A DNA stretch of 38,659 nt from an uncultured Eubacteriales bacterium (GTDB lineage: Bacteria; Bacillota; Clostridia; Oscillospirales; Oscillospiraceae), in NCBI GenBank assembly GCA_900540635.1, contig UQGU01000022.1:1-38659 (forward strand), in the 5' to 3' direction. The number at the start of each line of letters is the position of its first letter. Position 1 is the stretch's first letter. The notes below the pieces were generated by a model. The model saw only the letters and a program-made list of their open reading frames with translations, made no database searches and had not been told where the DNA came from. Shown in pieces: positions 6,599 through 15,700 of this stretch. The translations under genes were made by a program, and so were the position numbers.

Positions 6599-8845
6599 AT
6601 GCAGAAACGTTTATTGGCAATTTTGCTCGCTCTGGCTCTGGTACTCACCGGTCTGGCTGGGTGCAGAAAACAGGAGACGGTCATGCCGGAGGCAACGGTG
6701 GCAAAGGGCCGTTATGTGGAGCAGGAGCTTTCCCTTCCAACATTGGGCTATCCTCTGGATATGACCACCTTGGAGGACGGACGACTCCGCTTGGGACTCA
6801 TGACCGGGGAACGGGAATACCGCTTCTTTACCCGGGAGACGGACGACAGCTGGTCGGAAGACTTGCGACTGCCGGAGAGCGCGAAGGCCCTGGGAGACCT
6901 TGACCTGGTGCGGCTGTTCCGGGATGGCTCCGTGTTCCTCTCCGGTGTCGAAGAAATCGAAGACGGGATGTATCAGTACCATTTCGCGATTGTGTCACCG
7001 GATGGAGGGCTGCGGGAGCTGCCAATCACCTACCCGGAGGCGGACGAGACTGCGGGCTACCTGCTGAGCGGCGGTGATGTGACGGAGGATGGGCGCTTGA
7101 TGCTCCTTTTCTCCTTCGATGATCTGCGGGAAATCAACCTGACGGATGGCAGCCTGAGCGGGAATCTCAATGAATGCGGCCTCTGGGTCGGACTGGATGC
7201 CCTGCGCTGTGCAGGGGAGGATACATTCCTGCTCAGCGATGACGGCTGTGCCCGCCTGCGTGACGGAAAGCAGGAGCTATTGACAGATGTACTGGGAGAG
7301 CAGCTGATGGCAGCGGCCCAGTCCACCGCCGGAACCCCCGGCAGCAGCTGCCTCTGGCAGAATCAGGCGGGCTATCTGTTCTTCACCACCAATGAGGGCC
7401 TGTTCAGCTTTGTGCCCGGGGGCAGCGTTACGGAAGAGCTGATCAGTGCCGACAGGAGCTCTCTGGGCGACCCCAGTTTTCAGCCTACGGTTCTGGAGGG
7501 CACGGAAGACGGCGTGTTTTACATACTGGGGCAGCAGGACGGCTGCGCCGTGCTGTGCCGGTATGTCTTTGATGCCGATGCACCTCTGCAGGCTACCAAG
7601 CAGCTGAAGGTCTATAGCCTTTATGAGGACGACGATCTGCGGCAGATCATTGCCAGATTCCAGAAGTCCCATCCGGAGACCGATGTGACGCTGGAAATTG
7701 GCCTGACCGGCGAGGACGGTATGACGGAAGCGGATGCCCTGCGGACGCTGAACACGGAGATTCTGGCGGGTTCCGGCCCGGATATTCTGCGGCTGGACGG
7801 GATGTCCACGAAAAGTTACCTGGAAAAGGATGTCCTGCTGGATCTGTCCGACCTTCTGACGGAAACGCCGACGCTTGAGAAGATCACAAAATGCTATGCT
7901 TCCGGCGGAAAGGTTTGTATTCTTCCGGCGGCCTTCGCAATTCCGGCAATTTATGGCCCCCAGGACCTGGTTTCCCAGATCACGGACCTGGATTCTCTGG
8001 TAGACGCGGCAACCCAGGCCCTTGCCCGGAATCCGGAGGCCCAAAGCCTGATGAACGGTATGATTCCTCAACTGGTGACGGACTGCTTCTATGACAGCTG
8101 CTCCGCCGCCTGGCAAAAGGAGGACGGTACGCTGGATGCCGAGGCGCTGGAGGCGTATCTCAATGCGATGCAGGCAATTTACGACCTGGACGCGCCCATA
8201 CGGGAGCAGTACGCAGATTATCTCAAGCAGCTGGAAGCAGAGGGGGATAATTTCTATACCCCCGGCGACTATACCAGTATTTCCGGCGCAAGGGACATCG
8301 TGATGAACGGCACGGCTCTGTCCGCGGGAACCCTGGAAAGCATGGAGCTGTGGGCCGGCGCCCTGGCAGGCGAGGACCGGCTGGAGGGCTACGCGCTGGT
8401 GCCTCTGAATCTCCAGGCCTCCGGCGTGTTCCTGCCCCGACAGCTCTACGGTGTCCTGAAAACTACGGAAAATGAGGACGGGGCCAGGGAATTCGTGCAG
8501 TTTGTCTTAAGCGAGGAGGTCCAGGAAAACGCCTTGTCCTATGGCTTCCCGGTGAACCGGGCTGCCTTTGACCGGCAGATCCAGGAGGACAAAACCGTGG
8601 AAGACAGATTTGCCTCTTCCGATGAAAACGGCAATATGATCTCTTTAGCTGCCCGTTATCCAAGTGCGGCAGAGCGCAAGCAGCTGGTTTCCTGGGTGGA
8701 TGCGCTGACAACGCCCGCCATGACGGACCGCACCGTCCGAAAGCTGGTATCCGACCAGGCCGCCGCCAGTATGCGGGGCACCTGCACCCCGGCGGAAGCA
8801 GTGGCTCAGGCCCTGCAAAGCCTGAATCTGTACCTCTCGGAATAA
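6599..8845 (+). CDS. Lipoprotein with N-terminal propeller-like region and C-terminal ABC solute-binding domain
   Basis: 748 residues. The signal peptide ends in a lipobox L19-A20-G21-C22, so the protein is a membrane-tethered lipoprotein. Residues about 40-330 form repeated strand-rich stretches (for example DGRLRLGLMTG, DGRLMLLFSFDD) that suggest a beta-propeller-like sensor domain; this is inference. From about 334 the protein reads as a family 1 solute-binding protein (LKVYSLYEDDDLRQII, PETDVTLEI, GSGPDILRLDG). That is nearly double the usual length of such proteins (about 400-450). AAAGGAG at 6584-6590 supports the start. It is the likely ligand-capturing partner of the permeases at 380-2055, expressed from its own promoter. 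The ligand is unknown. Confidence 0.8.
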   Translation: MQKRLLAILLALALVLTGLAGCRKQETVMPEATVAKGRYVEQELSLPTLGYPLDMTTLEDGRLRLGLMTGEREYRFFTRETDDSWSEDLRLPESAKALGDLDLVRLFRDGSVFLSGVEEIEDGMYQYHFAIVSPDGGLRELPITYPEADETAGYLLSGGDVTEDGRLMLLFSFDDLREINLTDGSLSGNLNECGLWVGLDALRCAGEDTFLLSDDGCARLRDGKQELLTDVLGEQLMAAAQSTAGTPGSSCLWQNQAGYLFFTTNEGLFSFVPGGSVTEELISADRSSLGDPSFQPTVLEGTEDGVFYILGQQDGCAVLCRYVFDADAPLQATKQLKVYSLYEDDDLRQIIARFQKSHPETDVTLEIGLTGEDGMTEADALRTLNTEILAGSGPDILRLDGMSTKSYLEKDVLLDLSDLLTETPTLEKITKCYASGGKVCILPAAFAIPAIYGPQDLVSQITDLDSLVDAATQALARNPEAQSLMNGMIPQLVTDCFYDSCSAAWQKEDGTLDAEALEAYLNAMQAIYDLDAPIREQYADYLKQLEAEGDNFYTPGDYTSISGARDIVMNGTALSAGTLESMELWAGALAGEDRLEGYALVPLNLQASGVFLPRQLYGVLKTTENEDGAREFVQFVLSEEVQENALSYGFPVNRAAFDRQIQEDKTVEDRFASSDENGNMISLAARYPSAAERKQLVSWVDALTTPAMTDRTVRKLVSDQAAASMRGTCTPAEAVAQALQSLNLYLSE

Positions 8846-8867
8846 GCATTTTGCTTTTAGAAAGGAA

Positions 8868-8902
8868 CATGGTGGATATGCGAAGATGTCATATCCACTA
8901 TG
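8868..8902 (+). terminator. Hairpin downstream of the lipoprotein gene
   Basis: A 13-bp stem (CATGGTGGATATG with CATATCCACTATG, one G-T wobble) starts 22 bp after the stop codon and is followed by TTTGATTG. The U-tract is weak, so termination may be partial. Confidence 0.5.
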
Positions 8903-8914
8903 TTTGATTGATAG

Positions 8915-8954
8915 CACAGTCCCGGTGGAACGATTCCGCCGGGACTGCGTTTTA
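8915..8954 (+). terminator. Intrinsic terminator of the lipoprotein gene
   Basis: CAGTCCCGG pairs with CCGGGACTG, extended inside by GGA/TCC, and is followed by CGTTTTA. It lies just left of the recombinase remnant. Confidence 0.7.
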
Positions 8955-9037
8955 TACGGAGAAACCTCCACATCGACCGCCTGGGACGGAATTACGACGA
9001 GATCCTGGAGCAGTGGCGGCTGCTCACCAAGAAACAG
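8954..9037 (+). pseudogene. Serine recombinase (resolvase-type) fragment
   Basis: Reading from 8954 gives about 28 residues that include HIDRLGRNYDEILEQWRLLT, the signature helix region of serine resolvase/invertase recombinases (IDRLGRNY-EI--QWR-LT). There is no start codon, no catalytic serine region and no downstream continuation; the frame runs into the terminator of the next gene. This is best read as a scar from a lost recombinase-bearing element. Confidence 0.7.
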
Positions 9038-9066
9038 CGCCCGGCTCGCTTAGGAGTCGGGCGCTG
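9027..9066 (-). terminator. Intrinsic terminator of the diguanylate cyclase gene
   Basis: On the minus strand CAGCGCCCG and CGGGCGCTG form a 9-bp stem followed by TTTCTT, starting 10 bp beyond the stop codon. It overlaps the end of the recombinase fragment. Confidence 0.7.
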
Positions 9067-9075
9067 TGATCATGC

Positions 9076-10152
9076 TTATCGGGAGATGGGATCCAGCCCC
9101 ATGGCGATCTTCATGGCGGCTTTGTTCTGGTACATGTTGTAGTCTGCCAGACGGAGCAGGGCGGGCATGGTGTTGTTTTCCACGTTTGCGGAATGGGCAT
9201 AGCCCGCGGCATAGCTCAGGGGAATCACGGGCAGCAGCTGGGTGCCGGAGCGGTTATACTCCTCCGTCATCCGTTTCAGCTTTTCCAGGAATCGCTGCAC
9301 ATCCTCGGGGGAGACGTTGGTCAGTATGGCCACGAATTCATCGCCGCCATAGCGGCCCACAAAGTCGTAGATCGGCACCGCTTTTCGGAGCAAGTGGGCG
9401 AAGCCACTGATCATCTGGTCTCCGGCCTGGTGCCCCAGGGCATCGTTGATCTTTTTCAAATTGTTCAGGTCAAACATGAGGCAGGCGGTCTGATCGTCCA
9501 GGGGCTGGGAAGAATTGAGCATCTCTTCGCAGCGGCTCTTGTTGGGCAGGCCTGTGTGCTTGTCCAGGTAAGCGGTATGGGAGAGCTCGGAGTTTTTATT
9601 GGACAGACGCCGGTTCTGGAAGGAGTTGAAAAGCAGCAGGGCAATGAGCAGCAGGCTCGTGACGGCCATGGCATATTCTACCCTCAGAAGATTCTTCGCG
9701 AGCTCATCGGAATAGGTTTCCGCAGAGAAGACGGTTGTGTTGGCCAGCTCAAAGAATCGTTCGCTGACAGCCAGTATATCGGTGTTCTCCCATCCATATA
9801 CGTTGACCTTAGCCAGCTCCTGCTTCAGCGCGTACCAGTATTGCGTCATGATGGCCAAGTCCTTCTGGTATTGTACGCTTTGCAGGGGAACCAGATTGTG
9901 AACCTTTCCGCCATTTTTTAACTCATTTAGAATGATTTCCGATTCATTGATCAAATCGCTGTAGGGCTGGCCCATAATGACGAGCTTCACGATCCGCTGG
10001 CTGCCGCCCCGAACGGATGCGGTATAGTTTACAACCCTTGCGCAGCCTTGAATCAGATTCGAGTCGATCATGGATGTAAAAATCAGAAATACGAGGATGA
10101 CGGACAGAATCTTCGGCAGCACATGGTTGAGAAAATTGTTCACTTTCTCCAC
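9076..10152 (-). CDS. Membrane diguanylate cyclase (GGDEF)
   Basis: 358 residues. Two helices (about 14-31 and 161-177) enclose an extracytoplasmic sensor domain, followed by a complete GGDEF domain with intact YGGDEF at residues 268-273. This enzyme class makes cyclic di-GMP from two GTP. The inhibitory I-site RxxD is missing: the corresponding residues are PIYD, so product feedback is probably weak. The GTG start at 10152 is preferred over an in-frame start at 10197 because AAGGAGG (minus strand, 10159-10165) lies 6 nt upstream. It is divergent from the HPt/EAL pair, which together look like one c-di-GMP control module. Confidence 0.88.
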   Translation of the reverse strand: MEKVNNFLNHVLPKILSVILVFLIFTSMIDSNLIQGCARVVNYTASVRGGSQRIVKLVIMGQPYSDLINESEIILNELKNGGKVHNLVPLQSVQYQKDLAIMTQYWYALKQELAKVNVYGWENTDILAVSERFFELANTTVFSAETYSDELAKNLLRVEYAMAVTSLLLIALLLFNSFQNRRLSNKNSELSHTAYLDKHTGLPNKSRCEEMLNSSQPLDDQTACLMFDLNNLKKINDALGHQAGDQMISGFAHLLRKAVPIYDFVGRYGGDEFVAILTNVSPEDVQRFLEKLKRMTEEYNRSGTQLLPVIPLSYAAGYAHSANVENNTMPALLRLADYNMYQNKAAMKIAMGLDPISR

Positions 10153-10211
10153 AATGGCCCTCCTTATTTTGTAGATGATTTCAGAAGGCACAATCACAAC
10201 TCTACGAAAAC

Positions 10212-10239
10212 ATTATACATGAACTTTTGCAAAAATCAA
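10212..10239 (-). promoter_or_regulatory. Sigma-A promoter of the diguanylate cyclase gene
   Basis: On the minus strand TTGATT (10234-10239) and TATAAT (10212-10217) are separated by 16 bp, about 60 bp upstream of the GTG start. The 10153-10468 gap otherwise holds only this promoter and the divergent one at 10337. Confidence 0.65.
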
Positions 10240-10336
10240 CTGCTTTCTACAAAGACAGCCCAGAGGGATGCTCTGCAGCTGGAATTGCCATACAAAATAA
10301 CGGTGGGAAAATCTTTGGAAAAAGAAGATTTTTTCT

Positions 10337-10365
10337 TGCTATTTTGAAGTGCTGTGTGTATAATG
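10337..10365 (+). promoter_or_regulatory. Sigma-A promoter of the HPt-EAL pair
   Basis: TTGCTA (10337-10342) and TATAAT (10360-10365) are 17 bp apart, about 100 bp upstream of the HPt start. A T-rich stretch precedes it. Confidence 0.65.
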
Positions 10366-10468
10366 GAAGAGATTCAGAAAGAAAACAGTTTGTGTGATTT
10401 GTCTTATAAACCACGATGCTGAAATTTTTGCCCGTTAAAATCGGCCGATATTATATGGAGGCAACCCA

Positions 10469-10825
10469 ATGACCCTGAAAGAATGCTACGCGCGCATGAA
10501 TGGCAGCTATGAAGATGCCAAGCTTCGCCTGATGATGGATTCCATGGTGGAGCGCTTTATGTTCAAATTCTTGGAAGACGACACCATGGAGAATCTGCGC
10601 AGCGCCGTGGCAGAAAGGAACATTCCCGATTCTTTCCGTGCTGCCCATACGCTGAAAGGCGTTGCAGCCAATCTCGCCTTTACCGAGCTCCAGGCGAAGG
10701 CCTCTGCGCTGACAGAGCAGCTGCGTCCCCAGACGGCTCAGGCGGATGCCGCACTGCTGGCAGAGGTGGAGAAGGCATATGCGCTGGTGGTCGATACCAT
10801 CAATGCCTATAAGGCGGAAAAATAA
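10469..10825 (+). CDS. Stand-alone HPt phosphotransfer protein
   Basis: 118 residues, all one HPt four-helix domain. The phospho-accepting histidine is H60 in AAHTLKGVAANL, the canonical HxLKG motif. HPt proteins shuttle phosphate between hybrid kinases and receiver domains. No hybrid kinase is adjacent; the nearest receiver is the REC domain of the following gene (79 bp downstream), its most likely partner. GGAGG at 10457-10461 precedes the ATG. Role as input to the c-di-GMP phosphodiesterase is inferred from position. Confidence 0.85.
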   Translation: MTLKECYARMNGSYEDAKLRLMMDSMVERFMFKFLEDDTMENLRSAVAERNIPDSFRAAHTLKGVAANLAFTELQAKASALTEQLRPQTAQADAALLAEVEKAYALVVDTINAYKAEK

Positions 10826-10904
10826 CCGCATTTCCCGACCCTGATATAAGGGAGCCTCTGCTGAGGCACTGCGCGGCAGTCTCCGAAGAAGGAAAGATAG
10901 ATAT

Positions 10905-12572
10905 ATGCAGAAATCAAATGTTTTGATCGTAGACGATGCTCCAATCAATAGAGAACTTTTGGCTTTCATTTTGCAGGATCGCTACCAGGTTTTTCAGGCG
11001 GAGAACGGAAAACAGGCTATAGAAATGATCGAATCCAAAGAGCGGATCTACCGTTTGGTCCTGCTGGATATTCAGATGCCCGTTATGGATGGCTTCGGCT
11101 TCCTGGACTACATGAAGAAAAAGGACATGCTGAAGAATCTGCCGGTCATCGTGATTTCCGGCGATTCCTCGGATGCCTCCGTTCTTCATGCCTATAAGCT
11201 GGGTGCCGTGGATTTTTTCTCTAAGCCCTTCAGCCCGGAGATCATTCTGAACCGTGTACACAATATCCTGTCTCTTTATAAGCATGACTATAAAGATGAG
11301 TTAACCGGCGGCTATAACCGCAGTGGTTTCATTCAGATGGCAGAGAATATCCTCTACAATGCCTCGGATAAAACCGAGTATGCCCTGATGTTCCTGGACA
11401 TCAAGAACTTCAAGGCAACCAACGAGCTATTTGGCACCGAAGGCGGTGACAGCATCCTGCGGGATTTCTACCAGCGCATCGGCACGACATGGCGTCCGGC
11501 TGTTACCGGCAGATTGGACACGGATCACTTCGCCTGCCTGGTTTTGCAGAGCCACATCAATATGGATACCCTCGGCAATGAGTTGAAGCTGAATATTCAG
11601 TTCAAGGGCCGGGGTATGAAGCTCTATGGCTACTGCGGCATCTATTATGTGGAGGAGGGCGTCTCCGTCACCAGCATGATCGACCGGGCCAAGCTGGCGG
11701 AAGAGAGCATCCTCAGTGATCATGTGCAGCCATTTGCTGTATTTGATGATTCCATGCGGCGGCTGTATGTGGATCAGATGGAGCTTATGAGCGAGTATGA
11801 GACGGCAATTGCCAACGAGGAATTTAAGGTTTACTATCAGCCTGTGGTGGAAGCCACCTCCGGAAACCTGATTTCCGCAGAGGCGCTGGTCCGCTGGGTC
11901 CATCCCCAGAGGGGCCTGGTTTCTCCGGCAGCCTTTATTCCGGCGCTGGAAAACGGCGGCCATATTTCTAAGCTGGATTGGTTCATTGCAGACCGGGTGG
12001 CCAAGGTGGACCAGCGGTGCTATGCAGAGGGCATTCCGGTTGTCCCCGTTTCCATCAACCTGTCTTGGATGGACTTCTATGATGAGGAAATGCTGCAGCG
12101 GCTTGTGGAGCTGCTGAAAGGCGATGCCATCAAGAAGGGGGATATTCGCCTGGAGATCACGGAGACCTCCTATGCGGCCCTGGAAAGCGACCGGGAGAAG
12201 ATCCTGGAGGAGTTCCATCTGTCCGGGGCCAAGATCCTGCTGGATGACTTCGGCAGCGGCTTCTCCTCTTTTGGAATGCTCAAGCGGTACAATTTCGATA
12301 TCCTCAAGCTGGATATGACCTTCACCCGCCAGATCGAGACCAGCCCCAAGGTCTGCACCATTATCAACGGCATTATCCAGATGGTCCACCATCTGGGCAT
12401 TAAGGTCATTGCCGAGGGTGCGGAGACGGAAGCTCAGGTGAAATTCCTGCGGGAAAACGACTGCGATTATATTCAGGGCTATTATTTCTCCAAGCCTCTG
12501 CCTGAGGCGGATTTTCTGGCCTATGTCCAGAAGGCTGCCGCAGAGGGAAGAATCGGACCCTCTGCCAAATAA
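10905..12572 (+). CDS. REC-degenerate GGDEF-EAL cyclic-di-GMP phosphodiesterase
   Basis: 555 residues. The receiver domain (about 4-122) has phospho-acceptor D55 (LLDIQMPVMDG) and K in FSKPF. A GGDEF-like domain (about 127-275) has lost its signature, reading GRLDTDHF, so it should not synthesise c-di-GMP. The EAL domain (about 300-545) is intact: EALVRW at 326-331, the N in SINLSW, LEITET, DDFGSG at 447-452, K in ILKLDM and EGAET. It should hydrolyse c-di-GMP to pGpG. Activity is probably set by phosphorylation of D55, perhaps through the HPt protein upstream. It opposes the cyclase at 9076-10152. A terminator follows at 12587. Confidence 0.9.
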   Translation: MQKSNVLIVDDAPINRELLAFILQDRYQVFQAENGKQAIEMIESKERIYRLVLLDIQMPVMDGFGFLDYMKKKDMLKNLPVIVISGDSSDASVLHAYKLGAVDFFSKPFSPEIILNRVHNILSLYKHDYKDELTGGYNRSGFIQMAENILYNASDKTEYALMFLDIKNFKATNELFGTEGGDSILRDFYQRIGTTWRPAVTGRLDTDHFACLVLQSHINMDTLGNELKLNIQFKGRGMKLYGYCGIYYVEEGVSVTSMIDRAKLAEESILSDHVQPFAVFDDSMRRLYVDQMELMSEYETAIANEEFKVYYQPVVEATSGNLISAEALVRWVHPQRGLVSPAAFIPALENGGHISKLDWFIADRVAKVDQRCYAEGIPVVPVSINLSWMDFYDEEMLQRLVELLKGDAIKKGDIRLEITETSYAALESDREKILEEFHLSGAKILLDDFGSGFSSFGMLKRYNFDILKLDMTFTRQIETSPKVCTIINGIIQMVHHLGIKVIAEGAETEAQVKFLRENDCDYIQGYYFSKPLPEADFLAYVQKAAAEGRIGPSAK

Positions 12573-12586
12573 GCTGTATTTTGCTG

Positions 12587-12624
12587 CTCCCTGCACCGAA
12601 ATCTCCTCGGTGCAGGGAGTTTTT
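12587..12624 (+). terminator. Intrinsic terminator after the EAL gene
   Basis: A 13-bp perfect stem (CTCCCTGCACCGA with TCGGTGCAGGGAG) is followed by TTTTT. Confidence 0.9.
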
Positions 12625-12720
12625 CGTTCAAGGTTCCGATAAAAACTGTTTAGACTGGGTTCACATTTCAAAAATAAAATGTCACCATATAGCACTATCT
12701 GGAAAATGGAGATTGAGACC

Positions 12721-15700
12721 ATGAATACATATCGCGCAGGCATTGATATCGGATCTACAACGGTGAAGATCGCGCTGCTGGATGAAAAAAATAACCTGAT
12801 TTACGGAAATTACGTGCGCCACCAGGCCAATACCCAGGGGGCCCTGGCTGGACTTTTAAAGGATGTTCGGGAAAAGCTGGGAGACTGTGCGCTGCAAGCG
12901 AGGATCACGGGTTCCGGCGCGATCACCTTGGCCAAGGCCATGGGCATCGGCTTCGTGCAGGAGGTTGTGGCCGTTGCCGGGGCGCTGAAAACCTTCTATC
13001 CTCAGACGGATGTGGCAATCGAACTGGGCGGTGAGGATGCCAAGATCATCTATTTCACCGGCGGCCTGGAAGAGCGCATGAACGGCGTCTGTGCCGGCGG
13101 AACGGGCTCCTTTATCGACCAGATGGCGGCCCTGCTGCAAACCGATGCCGCAGGCCTGAACGCAGAGGCGGAGCATTATCAGCAGATTTATCCCATTGCA
13201 GCCCGCTGCGGCGTGTTTGCCAAGACAGACATTCAGCCCCTGATCAATGAAGGCGCCACCAAGGCGGACCTGGCGGCATCAATTTTTCAGGCCGTTGTCA
13301 ATCAGACCATTTCCGGCCTTGCCTGCGGCAAGCCCATTCGGGGCTGCGTTGCCTTTCTGGGCGGTCCGCTTCATTTCCTGCCGGAGCTGAAAAAGGCCTT
13401 TATCCGCACCTTGAAGCTTACCCCGGAAAACGTAGTCGATCCGGAAAAATCCCATCTGTTCGCTGCCATGGGTTCGGCCCTGGAGGAGGACGGCGGCGAG
13501 GCTGTGGCTCTGGAGGATCTGATCGGGCGGCTTGAAAAAGGGGTCAAGGTCAGCTTTGAGATGCCCCGGCTTCCGGCACTGTTTGAAAGCAAGGAGGATT
13601 ACGAAGCCTTCCGGCAGCGTCACGCCAAGGCTGTGGTAGAAAAGGCAAATTTGGAAACCTACTGCGGCGACTGCTATCTAGGCATTGATGCGGGCTCTAC
13701 CACCACCAAAATGGCCCTGATCGGCCAGGAAGGGCAGCTGCTCTATTCCTTCTATGCCAACAATAAGGGCAACCCCATCGAGACGGCAAAAACCGCCATC
13801 TGGAATCTGAAAACAATCCTGCCCGGCTCTGCCCGCATTGCCCGCACCTGCTCTACGGGCTACGGCGAGTCCCTGCTGAAATCCGCCTTCAATCTGGACG
13901 AGGGCGAGGTGGAGACCATTGCCCACTGCACGGCAGCGTCCTTCTTTGATAAGGACGTGGACTGTGTGCTGGATATTGGCGGCCAGGATATGAAGTGCAT
14001 CCGCCTGAAAAACGGCGCGGTGGATACCATCATGCTCAACGAGGCCTGCTCCTCCGGCTGCGGCTCCTTTATTGAGAATTTTGCAAATTCGCTGGGGTAT
14101 TCTGCCCAGGATTTTGCGAAGGAGGCTCTGTTTGCCGAGCACCCGGTGGACCTGGGTACCCGGTGCACGGTGTTCATGAATTCCAATGTAAAGCAGGCCC
14201 AGAAGGAGGGGGCAAAGGTCTCGGATATCTCCGCAGGGCTTGCCTATTCCGTGATTAAAAACGCCCTGTTCAAGGTCATCAAGCTGAGCTCTGCCAAGGA
14301 GCTGGGCAGTCATATCGTGGTCCAGGGCGGAACCTTCCACAATCAGGCGGTGCTGCGGGCTTTTGAGACCATTGCCGGGGCAGATGTGGTCTGCCCGGAT
14401 ATTGCGGGGCTTATGGGGGCCTTTGGCGCTGCACTGATTGCCCGAAGCCATGACCGGGGCGAAGGGACCACCATGCTTCCTCTGGAAGAGATCGTCAACC
14501 TGACCTATACCACCAAGACCCGGCGCTGCGGCGGCTGCGCCAATAACTGTATGCTCACCGTGAATGTCTTCCCCGGCGGACGCCGGCACATTACCGGCAA
14601 CCGCTGTGAGAAGGGCGCAGGAAAATCCGACCGGGGCGAGAAGGCACCCAATATGGTGGCCTATAAGCAGAAGCGGATGTTCGATTACACACCTCTGACG
14701 GAAGAAGAGGCGGAAAGAGGCACCGTGGGCCTGCCCAGAGTGCTGAATATGTACGAGAATTATCCCTTCTGGGCCACATTCTTCCGGCATTTGGGTATCC
14801 GTGCGGTGCTCTCGCCCTTCTCGGACCGGAAGATCTATGAGCTGGGCATGGACTCCATTCCCTCAGAATCCGAGTGCTATCCCGCCAAGCTGGCCCACGG
14901 CCATGTGCAGTGGCTCATAAACCAGGGAATCACCACCATTTTCCATCCCTGTGTGTTCTATGAATACCAGGAGCACAAGGATGCTCAAAACCACTACAGC
15001 TGCCCCATGGTGGCCTCCTATGCGGAAAACCTGAAAAACAACGTGGAGGCTGTTACAGAGGGAAAAGTGCGCTATATCCGCCCCTTTGTGGCCTTTACCA
15101 ATGAAAAGGTTGCTGCCGAACGGCTGATAAAGCTCTGTAAGGAGGAATGGGACATCCCTGCTTCCGAAGTCAAGGCGGCAGTCAAGGCAGCCTGGGCGGA
15201 GCAGCGGAAGGCCAAGGCCGACATCGTGGCGGAAGGACAGCGGGTACTGAAGCAGATGGAGGACAATGGCGGCAGCGGTATTGTCCTGGCCGGGCGGCCC
15301 TATCATATCGACCCGGAGATCAATCACGGTATCCCCGAGCTCGTCGCCTCCTATGGCCTGACGGTGCTCACGGAGGACAGCCTCCCGAATCCCGAGGAAG
15401 ACCAGCACCTGCGGATCGTGGACCAGTGGGTCTACCATTCCCGGCTGTATTCCGCCGCCCGGTTTGTCCGGAATCGGGATGACCTGGAGTTGTTGCAGCT
15501 CAATTCCTTTGGCTGCGGTCTGGACGCTGTGACCACGGACCAGGTCAATGAGATCCTGGAGGGCAGCAATAAACTCTATACGCTGCTGAAAATCGACGAG
15601 GTGAACAATCTGGGCGCTGTCCGCATCCGCATCCGCAGCCTGATTGCGGCCATGAAGATGCGCCGGGAGGAGCAGATTCATGCCTGCCCCCGGCCTGTGG

